Shown: piece by piece, positions 24,333-35,836 of the stretch
Numbering within the stretch: position 1 is the stretch's first letter
Layout: every line of letters starts with the position of its first letter
Assembly: GCA_003024785.1 (NCBI GenBank)
Contig: PUQB01000193.1
Span: 62,001-126,000, forward strand
Reading direction: 5' to 3'
Source of the DNA: Selaginella tamariscina
Lineage: Eukaryota > Streptophyta > Lycopodiopsida > Selaginellales > Selaginellaceae
DNA: 64,000 nucleotides
Program-made: the position numbers and the translations under genes
The notes under the pieces: model-generated
Databases searched by the model: none
Seen by the model: the letters and a program-made list of their open reading frames with translations, nothing else
What the model was told of the DNA's origin: nothing

Positions 24333-25330
24333 TGTGATAGTATTGTCGCCTCTTACAAAAAAGGTTCAAGTTAGGTTTCCAAGTAGTGGTGTGTGCACTA
24401 TATGTAAATGTTTTTGGGCATATACCGCATATGTTGGGTTCTCCCTTTAGAATGAACCCATCAAGGACAATCACTGGAGTGACTTTATTACCACTCAAAG
24501 AAATCTTGTAAGTTAATTTATATGAGATAACCATTTGCTCTCTCTCTCTCTCCTCTCTCTCTCACACACACACGAAGTTGATGGGAACTAAACTGTTTGA
24601 CCTGTTTAAGTGAAAAGAACTTTTTAATATTATTTTGTCAAACTTAAAGAGCCTGAAAGGAAGGCACCGTATACTAATTCAAAATAGGATCCACCATATT
24701 TGACTCGCGATCTGACTTATTCTTCTCTAGAAGGCGTCTACCGATGTCAAAGAATGCACACATATCTATATTATGTATGGATAGATCTACACACTTATAT
24801 GTACGTATATTAGAGGTTCCGCTTCTACTCTCTTGGTGTGAATCTTGACTAGACTTAAATGATAAATAATTCCGGATTAAACACACGTCGATAAGTATAA
24901 AAAAGGATCGGTCAAATATACGTTTCATTTACGACTTTGACACTGAATTGAAAAAATAGTACGAACCAATCACGTTTTTTCAGATATAATATCATGATTT
25001 TATAAAAAGGTAATCTATGCTAAAAAGTTCCATATATATATATATGTATATAACAAGGGCCCTGGAGATGATTTTAAAAACCGTACATACAGGTTGTTTA
25101 TAAATATTTACGTACAAATCTTTAATTTACCATCTGGATTTAGTTATTAAAAATTAAAATTAAACTAGATTTTATGTTACCTTTGTAGTTTAACATATAT
25201 AAAATAGATTTAATATATAATACGTTAAAGTCGAATAAGGTTTCGATCAAAAAGCTGAGATTTATGAATGATAGAAAAAACAATTAAAAGTCCTTTAGAA
25301 TAATTAACTCTCTCTCACACACACAGAAGC
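24333..25330. repeat. Duplicated flank of H1, inverted copy at 46040-46649 and 50360-50825
   Basis: 24333-24780 is the inverse of 50360-50825 (shared words AGGCGACAATACTATCAC and CATATGCGGTATATGC). From about 24770 to 25330 it is the inverse of 46080-46649 (GGGCCCTTGTTATA near 46311, TATGTATGGATAGATCTAC near 24773). The family B element at 46650-50359 splits the counterpart. No gene seen. (CT)n and (CA)n tracts at about 24540-24572. Confidence 0.75.
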
Positions 25331-25369
25331 ACAAGCATCTTGGAACATCTCACATGTATTGCCGAATAT

Positions 25370-25640
25370 GTATTCAGTCATCACAAAGCCTGATTGCAGA
25401 GATATATATTCTCAACTTCGAGGGACACATTGCTACCTTTTGGAATACCGGAAACCTGCTTGGCGAGAGTGGTCCATCCATCAGAGTCTGCCTTTGAAAC
25501 AATCTGATTATCAGGCTCTTCGACGGACTCCACGCTTACATATCTACTCTGTTTCTCCGCAGCATTCACTAAACCATTAAGTATGTTACTGTGTACAAAG
25601 GGTAATACCCTTTGTTGTTATATCGTCAAACATCATACAC
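25370..25640 (-). pseudogene. HMA-like exon 3 relic
   Basis: On the minus strand the frame from 25569 to 25381 has AAEKQSRYVSVESVEEPDNQ, then ADSDGWTTLAKQVSGIPKGS and a tail VSLEVENIYLCNQ, the long C-terminal form of the family. Upstream, the strand TVTGDF/LNGL joint is damaged and the VTVYTQRVL-type segment is duplicated: GGTTACTGTGTACAAAGGGT appears near 25586 (as GTTACTGTGTACAAAGGG) and again near 25658. Normal exon 1 and exon 2 are not in place. The mirror relic is at 45759-46040. Confidence 0.7.
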
Positions 25641-25759
25641 ACACATACATATCCCCGGTTACTGTGTACAAAGGGTAATACCCTGTGTGTGTATGCACAT
25701 ACACCTAAAAGAGAAGAAAACGTATATAGATATGTATAGATGTTATAACACTGAAATAT

Positions 25760-25900
25760 CATGAGCTTAATTTAACTCCAGATTGTGCAGAGCATTTTGT
25801 CTGGCATTCTTCATCTGTATAGATCTGTTCGTTTTCACTATCTTTGTCTTGTTTAGGTCGTTCTGAAGATGGATGTCTCATCTTGTGGCCATACACATTG
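25760..25900. pseudogene. Head-to-head junction of two HMA-like exon 2 fragments
   Basis: 25775-25803 on the minus strand is the 3' part of exon 2 (DKMLCTIWS). From 25804 the plus strand shows an intron 1 tail (TTCACTATCTTTGTCTTGTTTAG, 25834-25856) and an exon 2 start VVLKMDVSSCG (25857-25895), where homology stops. Two half-copies of the same exon thus meet in opposite orientation within about 130 bases. This marks an inversion or inverted-duplication breakpoint inside the gene family. Confidence 0.7.
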
Positions 25901-27110
25901 CATATATTAGTACACATATATACAATATACGTATATACACACGGACATACATATATATTACATGTGTAAATTCAATGTGTTACATATGATTTAGGGTTTA
26001 GAATTAAGATGGATCGTGTATGTACGAGATATATACTTGATGAGTTTAACTTGAGGTTTAAGGCATGCAGTTAGGGCAACCCTAAGGTTGAGATATATGA
26101 CATGTCGAACTCATTGAAACTAATCAATAACATGTTATAATTAAGAGGGCATATCTTAAGAGAGAGAGAGTGAGCCATTTGTTATTTGAGTGTGTGCCGA
26201 GTGATCACGCATACTTTCTTTTAAAGGGTATTTCACTCGGTTGTCTCCGTGTTCTGAGTGGTGGTACAATACGTGTCCGTAGACTTGTACAGTAGCCTGA
26301 ATCAACTGGCTATATAAAAAAGCAAAACATGACTCAACTTGGACTTACATTTAAACATAAAACACCCTGTTGCCAGCGTCATTAAAAACATAAAAAGAAA
26401 GATTAAGTTCCGATTGCGTGGAGCATGTTAATTGTGCCTTCACACACACACATACTATAAAAATAAGAATTTATGTAAATAATAATAAATAAAATTTAAA
26501 TTAATTACAAATATAAAAAGGAAATATAATAAATTTTCAATATTTAATTATCTCAAATTATTCATCCCTTTTATGAAGACACACTCTTACGTATTATTGC
26601 ATTCCACATAAATGATTTATTTAACTTTAGCATACCTCATACTATTAAAAAAGAACAATATAAAAACCTGGTTCGTCTACTGTCAATGTGTATATACATG
26701 CAATCGCCGGCTTCAGAGAAGAGGTACTCAGCATATTAAAATCCACCTAAATACAAATAAAAGCCAGCACATTATTCAAGTTTCTGAGGTCAAGGGTCAG
26801 ACTATTCAACGGGGTTTGAACGGTTCTTAGTCCGTGATGGGTGGTCCCCTTTCTAGGTGCGTGCGGTGGCACTTGTGTAACTGATGTGTATGCATGTGTG
26901 CGTATGCTCTACTGGCGCACAAAGATTTAGATTTTACTTGGTCTAACTTAGAAAACAGGAGTGCAATGTAACAAAAGATAGCCCTCCAACGGAGGAAAAA
27001 TTATGTACTTATTTCATTTATATTCTCGACAGATAAAAATAATTGAATTAAATAATTAAATTAAGGGACTGATTGAATAACCAAGGAGAACGAATCTTTT
27101 CACACACACA
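25900..27110. other. Intergenic DNA with a promoter relic and a 390-base insertion
   Basis: 26200-26360 mirrors 45600-45760, the upstream region of an HMA-like copy: TTTTAAAGGGTATTTCACTCGG, then ACAATACGTGTCCGTAGACTTGTAC. Around 26655-27043 the left arm has sequence absent from the right arm (the empty site is near 45280). This insertion resembles 35080-35180 (GGGGTTTGAACGGTTC, TTAGTCCGTG). No gene seen. Confidence 0.55.
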
Positions 27111-27158
27111 ATTGTGCAGAAATGCTCTTTACTTCATATACTTATCATTACAAACCAG

Positions 27159-27575
27159 CTAGTGCGAGAAGTTTACATTTTCAAATTTGAAAACCACTCT
27201 TCTTTTTGGGATACCATCTGCTTTCTCATTCTTTTCTTCTTTCTTCGGTTCTTCCACGGATTCCACACTGACATAACTGCTCTTCTCCTCCGCAGCCTTC
27301 ACTAAACCATTGAGATGAAAATCCCCGGTTACTGTGTACAGTGGGTAAACCCATCGTTGTTAATCTCCACCTTCTGTACTCCTGTAAACAAAGATTAAGC
27401 GTATTAATACAAATGAAATGTCGTCAGCTTAATCTACCTTTGATATTCCAGATAGTCAGCAGCATCTTGTCTGACCCGCACGATGAGACATCCACCTTCA
27501 GAACAACCTGACCAAGATGAAAGATAGTGAGAATCACATAGGGAGATGCTTAAGACTCTGTACCTTGCGAGTCAT
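27159..27575 (-). pseudogene. HMA-like gene, B-type copy with one frameshift
   Basis: Exons on the minus strand: 27564-27575 (MTRK), 27438-27507 (70 nt, VVLKVDVSSCGSDKM...) and 27159-27381 (223 nt). Splice sites are intact. This is the mirror of the intact gene at 44729-45155. Exon 3 has one base fewer where the sister reads GATGGATATTACCC (here GATGGGTTTACCC), shifting frame and giving a stop a few codons later. A 9-base in-frame loss near the end removes three codons before the last His. Otherwise the reading frame is clean, so either this copy died very recently or the base is a sequence error. Upstream ACACGTATT... and CCTTTAAAGG match the sister's promoter. Confidence 0.8.
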
Positions 27576-28058
27576 TTGCTTAGCCTGTGTTGCCCAGTGA
27601 CACACTCTTCCTTTAAAGGGATTTTCACTCGGCGTGTCCATGTTCTGCGAAGGTGGTGGGATAATACGTGTTAAGACTTTTAAGACTCCTACAGTTTCCA
27701 GAAACAGAGGAAGGGGAAAAATTCAAATGAAGAACACAAGTGTGTTTTTGTCCGCATTCTTTGACCGCCTTCTAGAGAAGAATAAGTCAGGTCACGAGTC
27801 AAAATGGATCTATGGTGGATCCTATTTGAATATTAAGTAGTATACGGTGTCTATCTTAAGTTTGACAAAATAATATTCGAAAGTTCTTTTCACCCAAAGA
27901 GGTTAGCTCCCATCAACTTTGTGTGGTGTGTGTGTGTGTGTGTGAGGGGGAGAGAGAGAGAGCAGATGGTTATCTCGTGTAAATTAACTTACAAGGTTTC
28001 TTTGTGTGATAATAAAGTCACTTCAATGTTTGTCCTTCAATAATTCATTGTAAGACGG

Positions 28059-28415
28059 AAAACCGATATATGCACAAAAACATTTACAATGTGGCCCAAA
28101 ACAGCACTCGATAACGCGAAAGGTAGACTGTGATTTGTTCTCTCTCTTTCCTTGTGACATGTTTCTTTTCTTGTGACATGTTTCTTTTCTGTATAGGCAG
28201 ATTGTGCAAGTTGCCAAGGACGGGTTAAACTGTCTGAGTTAGTGAAGGCTGAAGAAGAGAAAAGTGGACATGCAAGTATTGAGAAATAAGAGAAGAACAG
28301 ATATTATTTTTGACCACCAAGTCCAATGGGTGGATTCCCAAAAGCTTCTCGCCAGAAGGCATCCAAAATTTGAGAACACTCACAAGCACAAGCTGTTTTG
28401 TAACGCACGCAAAGC
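28059..28415 (+). pseudogene. HMA-like pseudogene, H-type copy 2
   Basis: 28100-28128 holds an exon 2 remnant (TGTGGCCCAAAACAGCAC to AACGCGAAAG, then GTAGAC). After an intron of about 70 bases containing a duplicated CTTGTGACATGTTTCTTTTC, exon 3 begins near 28196 (CAGATTGTGCAAGTTGC) and reads through LSELVKAEEEKSGHASIE before stops. It has lost the VTG strand. The C-terminal part near 28320-28410 still shows QWVDSQKLLARRHPKFENTH in a shifted frame. Not functional. Confidence 0.65.
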
Positions 28416-28419
28416 ATAC

Positions 28420-30441
28420 ACATGTAATGTAGCATACATAGGAAGACACTAACCCTAATCTAGCCCGTGTGTATATATACATAGTTCATACACATAAAGT
28501 AGGTATCATCGCATTGGAAAACAAAGTCAGATGTTTAAGGGTCTTGTAAGGGTAGGTTTAACGATGTTCACAGTTGAACTGCCGTATAGAAACGGGCCGA
28601 CCAAGTTACAATTGTGATAATACACATTATAAATTTATTGTATGCTAGTGGGCACTTAGAAGCATACACAAGATAACAAAAGAGAAGTTCTATGTATGTT
28701 GCCCATGTTTTCTACATGCATTTCAAGGTACTGAACGTCTTATTAAGTCTTAACAGTTATTCTACTACGACATTTTCCAAAAGTTCCTCGATTTATTTAT
28801 AATTATCTTCCTCGACAATGTATTAGTGCTTTTCAAAACTTTAGAGGACGGAGTGAGGTTCATGTTCTGCATGTATCGTAATCTTGGTCTTTATGTCAAA
28901 GCAAAAAAAGTGTTGATTATAAAGGAGTGTAGGTGAGGACACGTTTGGATTGACAAGTTTCGTACTTTATACACTATGTATTGGTTTTACTAATTTTTAT
29001 TTGAAATTTATATAAGGACTACTTTAAGATTGCATTGCCCATTGGTTAAACTTACACAAAGGTACAAGTCATGTGCACAAACATAGTAGCATTGTAAGTT
29101 TTAAAGTGTGCTTTCACTTCCACTTTAATCCTCGCTCACAGATATTTTATTATGCATTTTGTTAATGAGGTGGATGCGTCAAATTTTAATAACGAAGTAA
29201 TTTAATATTTTTTTCAATTTTAAATTTATTAATAAATATTAATCATGTCTTAAAAAGATTAATTCATAAAGTATATGCTAAGAAATGAGAGCCATTGTGT
29301 TTAATGTATTAACTGAAACATGATTTTTTAATCTAAATCTAATATAAAATATTAATTAAATAGCTATAATTATAAAATTTGTAACAAAATATTATAATTA
29401 AACTCCTAATTAAACACTGACTATACTAATAATTATATCATTATCTAATTAAAATTTTATCTAAATTTTATTTAAACATGCCTAAGAATCAAATTATTAA
29501 ACTTTTAATATTAAATATTTAATTTTATTCCAAACTTAACCACTTTCTTTACTTTTTAATTTATACTTATTGATTTTATACAGAGATTTTTTTTTCATAT
29601 ATAAATCACACTTTCAATCTCAATGATATCCTGGTCTTCACTTGGGTTCTTGTGGTATTTCTTATTCACTATTTAGAATATTGATCATTAATGTTAATGT
29701 ATAAATTCATTTATTTTTATCATTGAATTGCACTTGTTAGTCATTTGGAATTGTAATGGTTTGATTAAACTATATTGGACATACCTAATGAATTTCAAAA
29801 TCTTTTAAATTATTCACATGTATAAACATATTTTAATTAAGATCCTTTGATAGTGAAAAATATTGTTTAGGTTAGTATGCTTTTGTTTTTTTTATTGTAG
29901 TTTCTTGGAATTGTTTTATACTTTTTTTTATATATGATTCATTGTACTCTATATGTGGTTAAAATTGATTATTAAGATGTCAATCGTTCATTACAAAATT
30001 GACAAGCATTTTTTAATATCCACTTACAGCCTTTGGATATTTATATAAATCACTTTTTCAAATGCCCATACATTTTTTAGGTCCTGAATTATTTTAAAAT
30101 TGTTTTCGATCGCTTTAATTAATAAGTTTTGAATCTTCTCAAAGTAAATGAGGGTTTCCATTAACTACTGGTGTAAACATCTTTTTTTAAACATTAACTA
30201 TCTTATATATTATTTCGTATATTTGTTTTGCCTCATCAATTCTTGTACCTTAATGAATATAATTTTATAAATACCTCTTAAAATTCAATACCTTTATCAT
30301 GTGAAGAGTAATAGCATTTAAAAAGATGCACTTCTTAAATATTAAATAGTTTTATCATGTGTGATAATGTAACATTGATTAATCATTTTGAAAGGTCAAA
30401 CAACTTAACGAAAAGAACGTTCGTATCTTTATGAAAACTTA
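28420..30441. repeat. Duplicated non-coding block, inverted copy of 17950-20000
   Basis: No gene recognised. 28500-28760 also matches, inverted, 43600-43830 and is similar to 51700-51900 (GTATAGAAACGGGCCGACCA, TTGTGATAATACACATTA). 28760-30441 matches only the block at 17950-19680 inverted. Confidence 0.75.
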
Positions 30442-30969
30442 GTATAATTTCTCAAACACACCTTGGTAATTAATAAACTTAAATAAACAAACATGAACTG
30501 ATTTTTATTCTTATTTTTATAATTGTCCATTTAAAATAATAAATTTTTTTGTTAATGATGTAAATGACAAAGATAGAGTATCTAAAGTCGAGTCAATGAA
30601 GGTAAAGTGGAAATTTTTGATGGTGGAGTAAAGTAAAAGATTCCAACGATGAAGGTGAAGTGGAAGTTACGGGGTTTAATGATTTTATTTCATAAAAACT
30701 CCATTTAAATTTTTTTTTAAGAGGTGATCCATATAAATTTTGAACAGAGAGGAGTTTGTAATACGTATGTACATACTTATCCAGGGGTGAAACAAGATTA
30801 TTTTATGATATAAAATGTATATAAGCCTTTGCTGTTCCGTGACAAAATAAAAACATATATTTAATATGTTCCGTTAAACACACACACATATATAGATAGA
30901 GAGAGAAGTGTGTATATACACTTGTCTACACACACGTGGAGACACTCTTCCTTCGTGACTCTTTTAAAT
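30442..30969. other. AT-rich intergenic DNA
   Basis: No gene seen. From about 30750 (CTTATCCAGGGGTGAAACAAG) to 30968 it is the inverse of about 56800-57030, so it is part of the outer edge of the large mirror block. Bases 30560-30680 contain two short AAGGTGAAGTGGAAGTT-like repeats. Confidence 0.5.
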
Positions 30970-31209
30970 TTTATGCCTACCAATACATACAAATTAAAGA
31001 CCTTTACAAAACCACCTGACCTTCTCATGCTGTCTCTAATTTCATAGGCTATTCTCTAAAAAGGCTCTAAAAAGGTTTTCGATATTAGAATTCTCTTTTA
31101 TACATTAGATCTATATCCTTTTTGAAATATCTATCTTTAACCTTTTAAAAATATTCTAGCTTAAACCTTTACGGGGAATATTATTGAATTTGTTATACAG
31201 GTCGTAACA
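30970..31209 (-). repeat. Degenerate solo LTR of family B
   Basis: On the minus strand it starts TGTTACGACCTGTATAACAA (31209 leftward) and passes through the same words as the family B LTRs (GGTATAAGCTAGAATATT in altered form, GTCAGGTGGTTTTGTAAAGG) to a GTATGTATTGGTAGGCAT end near 30972. No internal element sequence adjoins. The mirror arm near 56770-56800 lacks it, having CGCCTATATATCTCC (complement) between the same flanks. Confidence 0.7.
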
Positions 31210-32047
31210 TTATATATTTCATAATAAACATGGCCAGTAAAACCCCTTTTAAGTGAAGAAGGTCCTATTCAACAATGATTCACAGTGTGAATTTGTGGAT
31301 GCTTCATGGTGTGAAAAGTAGACGGATTTACATATTCTTTATGATAATTATGCAGATACATAGTAAATATCTCTCTTTGATAATTCAATGAAATAACTTA
31401 AGTTAACATATATCAATTCAAATATTGACATTCACATGATGTAACCATGTACATGCAGCTCCACTAGTGGACCAGGTTTCACACCACATGTAGAGTTATT
31501 CCACCGTGTACATTTTAAAGAGACCATTCATGTCCTCTTCTATTGAAACAAGGAAGTAAGGTGCATTAGGTACAGTTGGAAGCGTGGACTACCCGGCAAC
31601 GTGTTTAACACGCCCTTAAACCTGTCGTTAATTAACACATCCATAAACTTCCGTTCGATTTTGATTCTTTTGTAAGTGTAAAAACTGATGGCAAAATAGG
31701 AACCTTTTGTCTACCCATGTATACATCACATACATATGCATATGAGGAGGAATAAGTCTTTGTGCTTTACAATTGTACCTACATGTAATAGGTGAGCCAT
31801 CCATTTAGGACCACCCTTAAACCTTCATTTTCACCAGAACTGTACATTATTCAACCATGTATTTACACAGACAAAGCGAGAACATGTTGGGTTCCCATCT
31901 TCTTGCTTTTTCTGTAGCGTGATGTTTCAGGCCACTGTACAAGTCTTTGGAAGGCTTAACACGCCACTTTCCCGGAACATGGACAAACCGAGTAGATCTA
32001 GCCTTTAAAAGGGAGACTATGTCACTCGGCAGCACAAAGCTTCTGAA

Positions 32048-32547
32048 ATGGCTCGCAAGGTAGAGCTAACTCTATCTCTCAAAAACACACACACACACAC
32101 TAACACACATATACAAGTTTACTGACTATCTTCATCTTGGTTTAGGTAATTCTGAAGGTGGATGTGTCATCATGCGGCTCAGACAAGATGCTTCTCACCA
32201 TTTGGAATTTCAAAGGTCCTCTTGTAACATGTTATGCATGTATGTACGCTGTTAACATGTCTCTTTCTTTACAGGTGTGCAGAAGGTGGACGTTAACAAC
32301 AAGGGGTATTACCCCCTGTATACAGTAACCGGCGATTTCAAACTCACTGATTTGCTGAAGGCTGTGGAGGAGAAGAGCAGTTATGTAAGTGTGGAGTCTA
32401 TGGAGGAGCCCAAGGCAGATAATCAGATTGTGTTGAAGGCAGACTCCAATGGATGGATGACATTCCCCAATAAGTTCTCCGGTGTACAGAAGGAGTAACC
32501 TGTTTTTCAAAGTTGAGAACTTACATCTCTTCAATGGTAAGCACTAG
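32048..32547 (+). pseudogene. HMA-like gene, E-type, C-terminal frameshift
   Basis: Exons: 32048-32059 (MARK), 32146-32215 (70 nt; VILKVDVSSCGSDKMLLTIW), and 32275 onward (GVQKVDVNNKGYYPLYTVTG, then LLKAVEEKSSYVSVESMEEP and ADSNGWMTFPNKFSG). Frame is open to a TAA at 32496-32498, giving 101 residues. One missing base near 32490 (GTACAGAAGGAGTAACC where sisters imply an extra base) hides the rest of the tail; the other frame reads NLFFKVENLHLFNGKH to 32547. The HMA-like part is therefore whole, and a shortened protein could still be made. CTTTTAAAAGG lies about 40 bases upstream. Confidence 0.75.
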
Positions 32548-33034
32548 AAACTGTTTTGTATATGTACATGATACGGGGTAAATAACATTTACTTTGCTAT
32601 CATCTCAACTAGTACAATATAGTTTATGAACAATACCACCTCCCTCCCTCCTCTCTCTCCGTGTGTATGTGTGTGTGGAAAGGTACGAGTAACACCGTGA
32701 ATCCTGAGGCCCATCTTGAAAGGGAACACCGTCTCATACATGGCAGTCAAGCACGGACTGAGAACAACCAATGAATGCGTTGAAGTCGCTCCTGCTCCTG
32801 CTTCCCAGAAGCTTGGATAAGCGTCCGTAGCTGACGAGACATGGTGTATAAAGACATCTGAAGAAGACAAACGCGTCATCCCGTTAGTCGTGTTTGCTGC
32901 CTTTAGTCTAGGTGTTCAAGTCAATCTCCAAGTCTTACACGCATTCTCAACCACCTTCTCAGAAGCACCGACTAAAATTCCATTTAAAAGGAGGTCGAGG
33001 GTAACACTCTCCAGCACAAAACTTCATAGCAAAA

Positions 33035-33594
33035 ATGGTTAACAAGGTACATAGCTAAATAAGCATTCTTTAGTATAGCCTTGAGAATTCTCACTATGTT
33101 TCTCTTGCTTAGGCTGTTCTGAAGGTGGATACCTCATCATCTGGCTCAGATAAGATCCTGAGCACAATTCTGTCAGTCAAAGGTGTGTGTGCATGCAGCG
33201 TGCGCATGTGTGTGATAGACAAGCATTTACGGACGTAACTTTAACTAAATGTTCACCGGTCTTAACGCGCTTACTTCTTTCTTTACAGGTGTGCAGAAGG
33301 TGGAGATTGACTACAAGGGAATTACCCCTTGTACACAGTCACCGGTGGATTTGCACTTGCGGATCTATTGAAGGCCGTGGAGAGCAAGAGCAAATATGTA
33401 AGTGTGGAGTCCATTGAAGAGGTGAAGAAGAAGAAGAAAAGGGAAGAAAAAAAGAGAAAGTCGAAAATCAAATCGTTTTGAAGCCGGATTCCGACGGATG
33501 GATCTCGCTCCCAAAACATATTTCTGGTATCCCAAAAGGTACCAATCTGTTCTTCAAGATTGAGAACTTGCATCTCTGCAATCAAAAGCATTAG
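33035..33594 (+). pseudogene. HMA-like gene, F-type, frameshift early in exon 3
   Basis: Exons: 33035-33046 (MVNK), 33113-33182 (70 nt; AVLKVDTSSSGSDKILSTIL) and 33289-33594. Exon 2 lacks even the single Cys seen in other copies. In exon 3 AAGGGAATTACC has one G fewer than the mirror copy (AAGGGGAATTACC), which shifts frame within ten codons. Read in the ancestral frame, a long Lys/Glu linker is followed by NQIVLKPDSDGWISLP, ISGIPKGTNLFFKIENLHLC and NQKH-stop at 33594. This is the longest form of the family. The intron 2 donor is followed by GTGTGTGTGC. Upstream TTTAAAAGGAGG lies 42 bases before the ATG. Confidence 0.75.
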
Positions 33595-33829
33595 CTGGGT
33601 TAAGAAGCTCATGACGTGTGTGTCACTGTGTGTGGGCTCTCAAAAAAATAAATTTATAGATATAGATACAAACGTGGATTTACTTTACAATAGTCGTTTT
33701 AATGATGACGTATGTAAAGTTGACGTATAGTAAGTTCCATATTACCAGGGAGAATTTACGTCTAAGTTTGACGCGTGGATTAGTTCGTTAAGGCTGCTTG
33801 TAGAACATAGATTCATCCTTTCCTCCTTT

Positions 33830-34089
33830 TTTTTGGCTCGTTAACAGACTCCACACTTACATATTTGCTCTTGGCTTCCACGGCCCTTCACTAAAACTCA
33901 CCGATCACAGTGTACAAAGTTATCTCCCACGTCTATAAAGAAAGAAACAAATTAAACATGTTCCAAATGTAATCTCGCTTATATCTGCTAATTCACGGGA
34001 AAACACATGCACGCAGCACATTTGACATACAGAATTGTGCTCAGGATTTTGTCTGAGCCAGATGATGATGTATCCACCTTCAGAACGAC
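33830..34089 (-). pseudogene. HMA-like pseudogene, F'-type
   Basis: Minus strand. Exon 2 is 34020-34089 (VVLKVDTSSSGSDKILSTIL) but its donor reads AAATGT instead of AAGGT. Exon 3 begins near 33937 after TCTATAGACGTGGG and lacks most of the GVQKVEI segment. It continues with VYTVIGEF-like and SKSKYVSVESVNEPK text until homology ends near 33825. The exon 1 site is disrupted (TAAGCCATTTGCG where the mirror has CTTGCGAGCCAT). The mirror copy is at 53825-54190 and a further fragment at 58949. Confidence 0.7.
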
Positions 34090-34574
34090 CTATGCAAGTG
34101 AGATTTACACATCTGGAGTGTGAGTATGCATATAAGTAAGCCATTTGCGTTCTGAAGTTTTGTGCTGAAGAGTGCCATCCCGACTTCCTTTTAAATGGAA
34201 TTCGTAGTCCGTGCTTTGGCCGAGAATACGTGTAAGACGAACACTGGCTTACACAAAGACACGCAGGCAGGAGAGAGGAAAGAACCAGTCAAGTTGCTCT
34301 TAATATGTTGGCTACGTATTTATGTATCTATACATGGTTCACATCAAACACGTGTAAGTCAGGAAATGTATGCTAAGTGAGGTAGACTATGCAAGTTTCT
34401 GGGAAGCTCGGAGTTTGAAACCCTTTCGTTGCTAGTTCTTAGTCCGTGCTCCGACTGTGTCAAGGTGGTCCCAAAATAAATACAAGATAAAGACATGCAC
34501 ACACAATTTGGGCCCAGGATTTTCTAATAAGACACATGAATTATATGAGTATGAGATGACACGATGCCATTAAC

Positions 34575-34650
34575 CATTGCAGAAATGTAGATTCTTAATA
34601 TTAAGAAACACGGTAGTGGAGTCTGCATTCAAGACAATCTGCCCGTTACT
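34575..34650 (-). pseudogene. HMA-like exon 3 tail fragment
   Basis: The minus strand reads GQIVLNADSTTVFLNIKNLH and then FCNG-stop, the C-terminal module of the family without the HMA-like part. Mirror copy at 53335-53410 (+); a direct, more damaged copy at 59590-59650 (-). It is probably the tail of an ancient copy whose front was lost. Confidence 0.6.
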
Positions 34651-34839
34651 ATGTTTGACCTATGTTGACGAGAACTATGTTGGGACCTAAAAAACTATAT
34701 TTTATTTTGTCAAACATAGGAAACCAGAGAGAAGACATGCTAAACTACTTATTTAAAACGAAGTTCACTAGAAATATCCGCTCTTGTTTGTTTGATACTG
34801 TACATCATGCTAACATACATCATATGAATTGACTGGATA

Positions 34840-35400
34840 TAGAAATGACACAAATAGTGTCCTACACACACAAAGACACATTTGTTCTGGAAAATGATAC
34901 CCTTGACTTCCTTCTACATGGAAATTAATGAAGGTGGGCCGAAAATTCGTGTAAGACTTGAACATTGAGTGAGAGAGAGAAGACACAAGTTGTCACATTA
35001 AAGACAGACCACCTAAAGATAAAGAAAAGTCTAATATGCTAAGCTAGATTGTCCAAGTTTCTAGGAGCTCTTTCAGAGTTAAACTATAGAACGGGGTTTG
35101 AACGGTTCCTAGTCCGTGCTCGATTGCTGTGTATAAGATGGGTGTTCCCTTTATAGGCGCATGTGATTCATAGTGGCACACGCGCACACAGTGTAAGGGT
35201 TTCGTGTATGCTCTATGTGGTGGTTTGTTAAGTTTGTGTGGATGCGTGCATAAAGTATGTTGGGTATTTCCTTCTTACCAGAAAGTTAATTGCAAACAAT
35301 ACGGAAGTAGCTGGGTAAATATGTATGTAGGACTTAAGATAATCATCGCGCGCGCGTGTGCGTATCAAAGTTGAAAATATATGACTGGGAAAGAAAGACT
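34840..35400. promoter_or_regulatory. Conserved intergenic module with AGTCCGTGCTC motif
   Basis: The segment recurs inverted at about 52590-53080 and directly at about 59850-60370. It contains CTAGTCCGTGCTCGATTGC near 35109, GTTCCCTTTATAGGCG near 35144 (on the minus strand CGCCTATAAAGGGAAC, TATA-like) and a CGCGCGCGTGTGCG tract near 35348. It may be an old promoter whose gene is gone, or a downstream element of the adjacent copy. No direct evidence of function. Confidence 0.35.
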
Positions 35401-35508
35401 TCAAGAATTTACTTTTTCTAACTTAGTCAGCACACATGCACACACACACAACACCAGGAACTGCGCATAAATGCTCTTTTACTTCATATCGTGTACATAT
35501 TTATCCAT

Positions 35509-35836
35509 CTAGTGTTTGCACTTTAAGTTTTCAATTTCAAACACAATCTGACAATCAGTCTTTTCCTTCTTTTCTTCTTTCTTCGGTTCTTCCACAGACT
35601 CCACGCTTACGTAATTGCTCTTCTCTTCCGCAGCCTTCACTAAACCATTGAGGTTAAAATCCCCGGTTACTGTGTACAATGGGTAATACTTGTCGTTGTT
35701 AATTTCTACTTTCTGTACACCTGTGAAGAAGGAAACAGTAAAGCGAGCACACATACACACACATATATATATGATGTGGTTAGCTTAATCTACCTTTGAA
35801 ATTCCAGATGGTCAGTAGCATCTTGTCTGATCCGCA
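35509..35836 (-). pseudogene. HMA-like gene, D-type, missing exon 1 and half of exon 2
   Basis: Exon 3 (35509-35720, 212 nt) is fully open: GVQKVEINNDKYYPLYTVTG, FNLNGLVKAAEEKSNYVSVE, an EPKKEEKKEKTD linker and the tail CQIVFEIENLKCKH. Exon 2 begins at 35794 but is cut at 35836 just after the SCGSD codons; unrelated AT-rich DNA follows. The coding frame of what remains is perfect, so the loss is a clean truncation at the end of the mirror block. Confidence 0.8.

Larger units (their letters stand above)
31212..35836 (+). repeat. Large mirror block, left arm (inverse of 52141-56785)
   Basis: Anchor pairs on opposite strands: ATGGCCAGTAAAACCCC at 31230 with 56745; exon 1 ATG at 32048 with 55940; ATGGTTAACAAG at 33035 with 54962; exon 2 at 34089 with about 53890; stop at 35509 with 52469. 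The sum of paired positions stays near 87970, so the arms are essentially colinear with few gaps. The arm ends sharply inside an exon 2 at 35836. 31212-32047 has no gene: it holds the mirrored upstream DNA of the next copy, with CATGGTGTGAAAAG and GTAACCATGTACATGC words matched at 56690 and 56530. Confidence 0.88.

Noticed and set aside
27634..27840. 68-codon ORF with MKNTSVFLSAFFDRLLEKNKS, repeated on the minus strand at 44462
   Set aside because: It lies upstream of HMA-like copies in duplicated DNA; the frame is kept only because the duplication is recent. No splice or start evidence was seen, so I did not call a gene.
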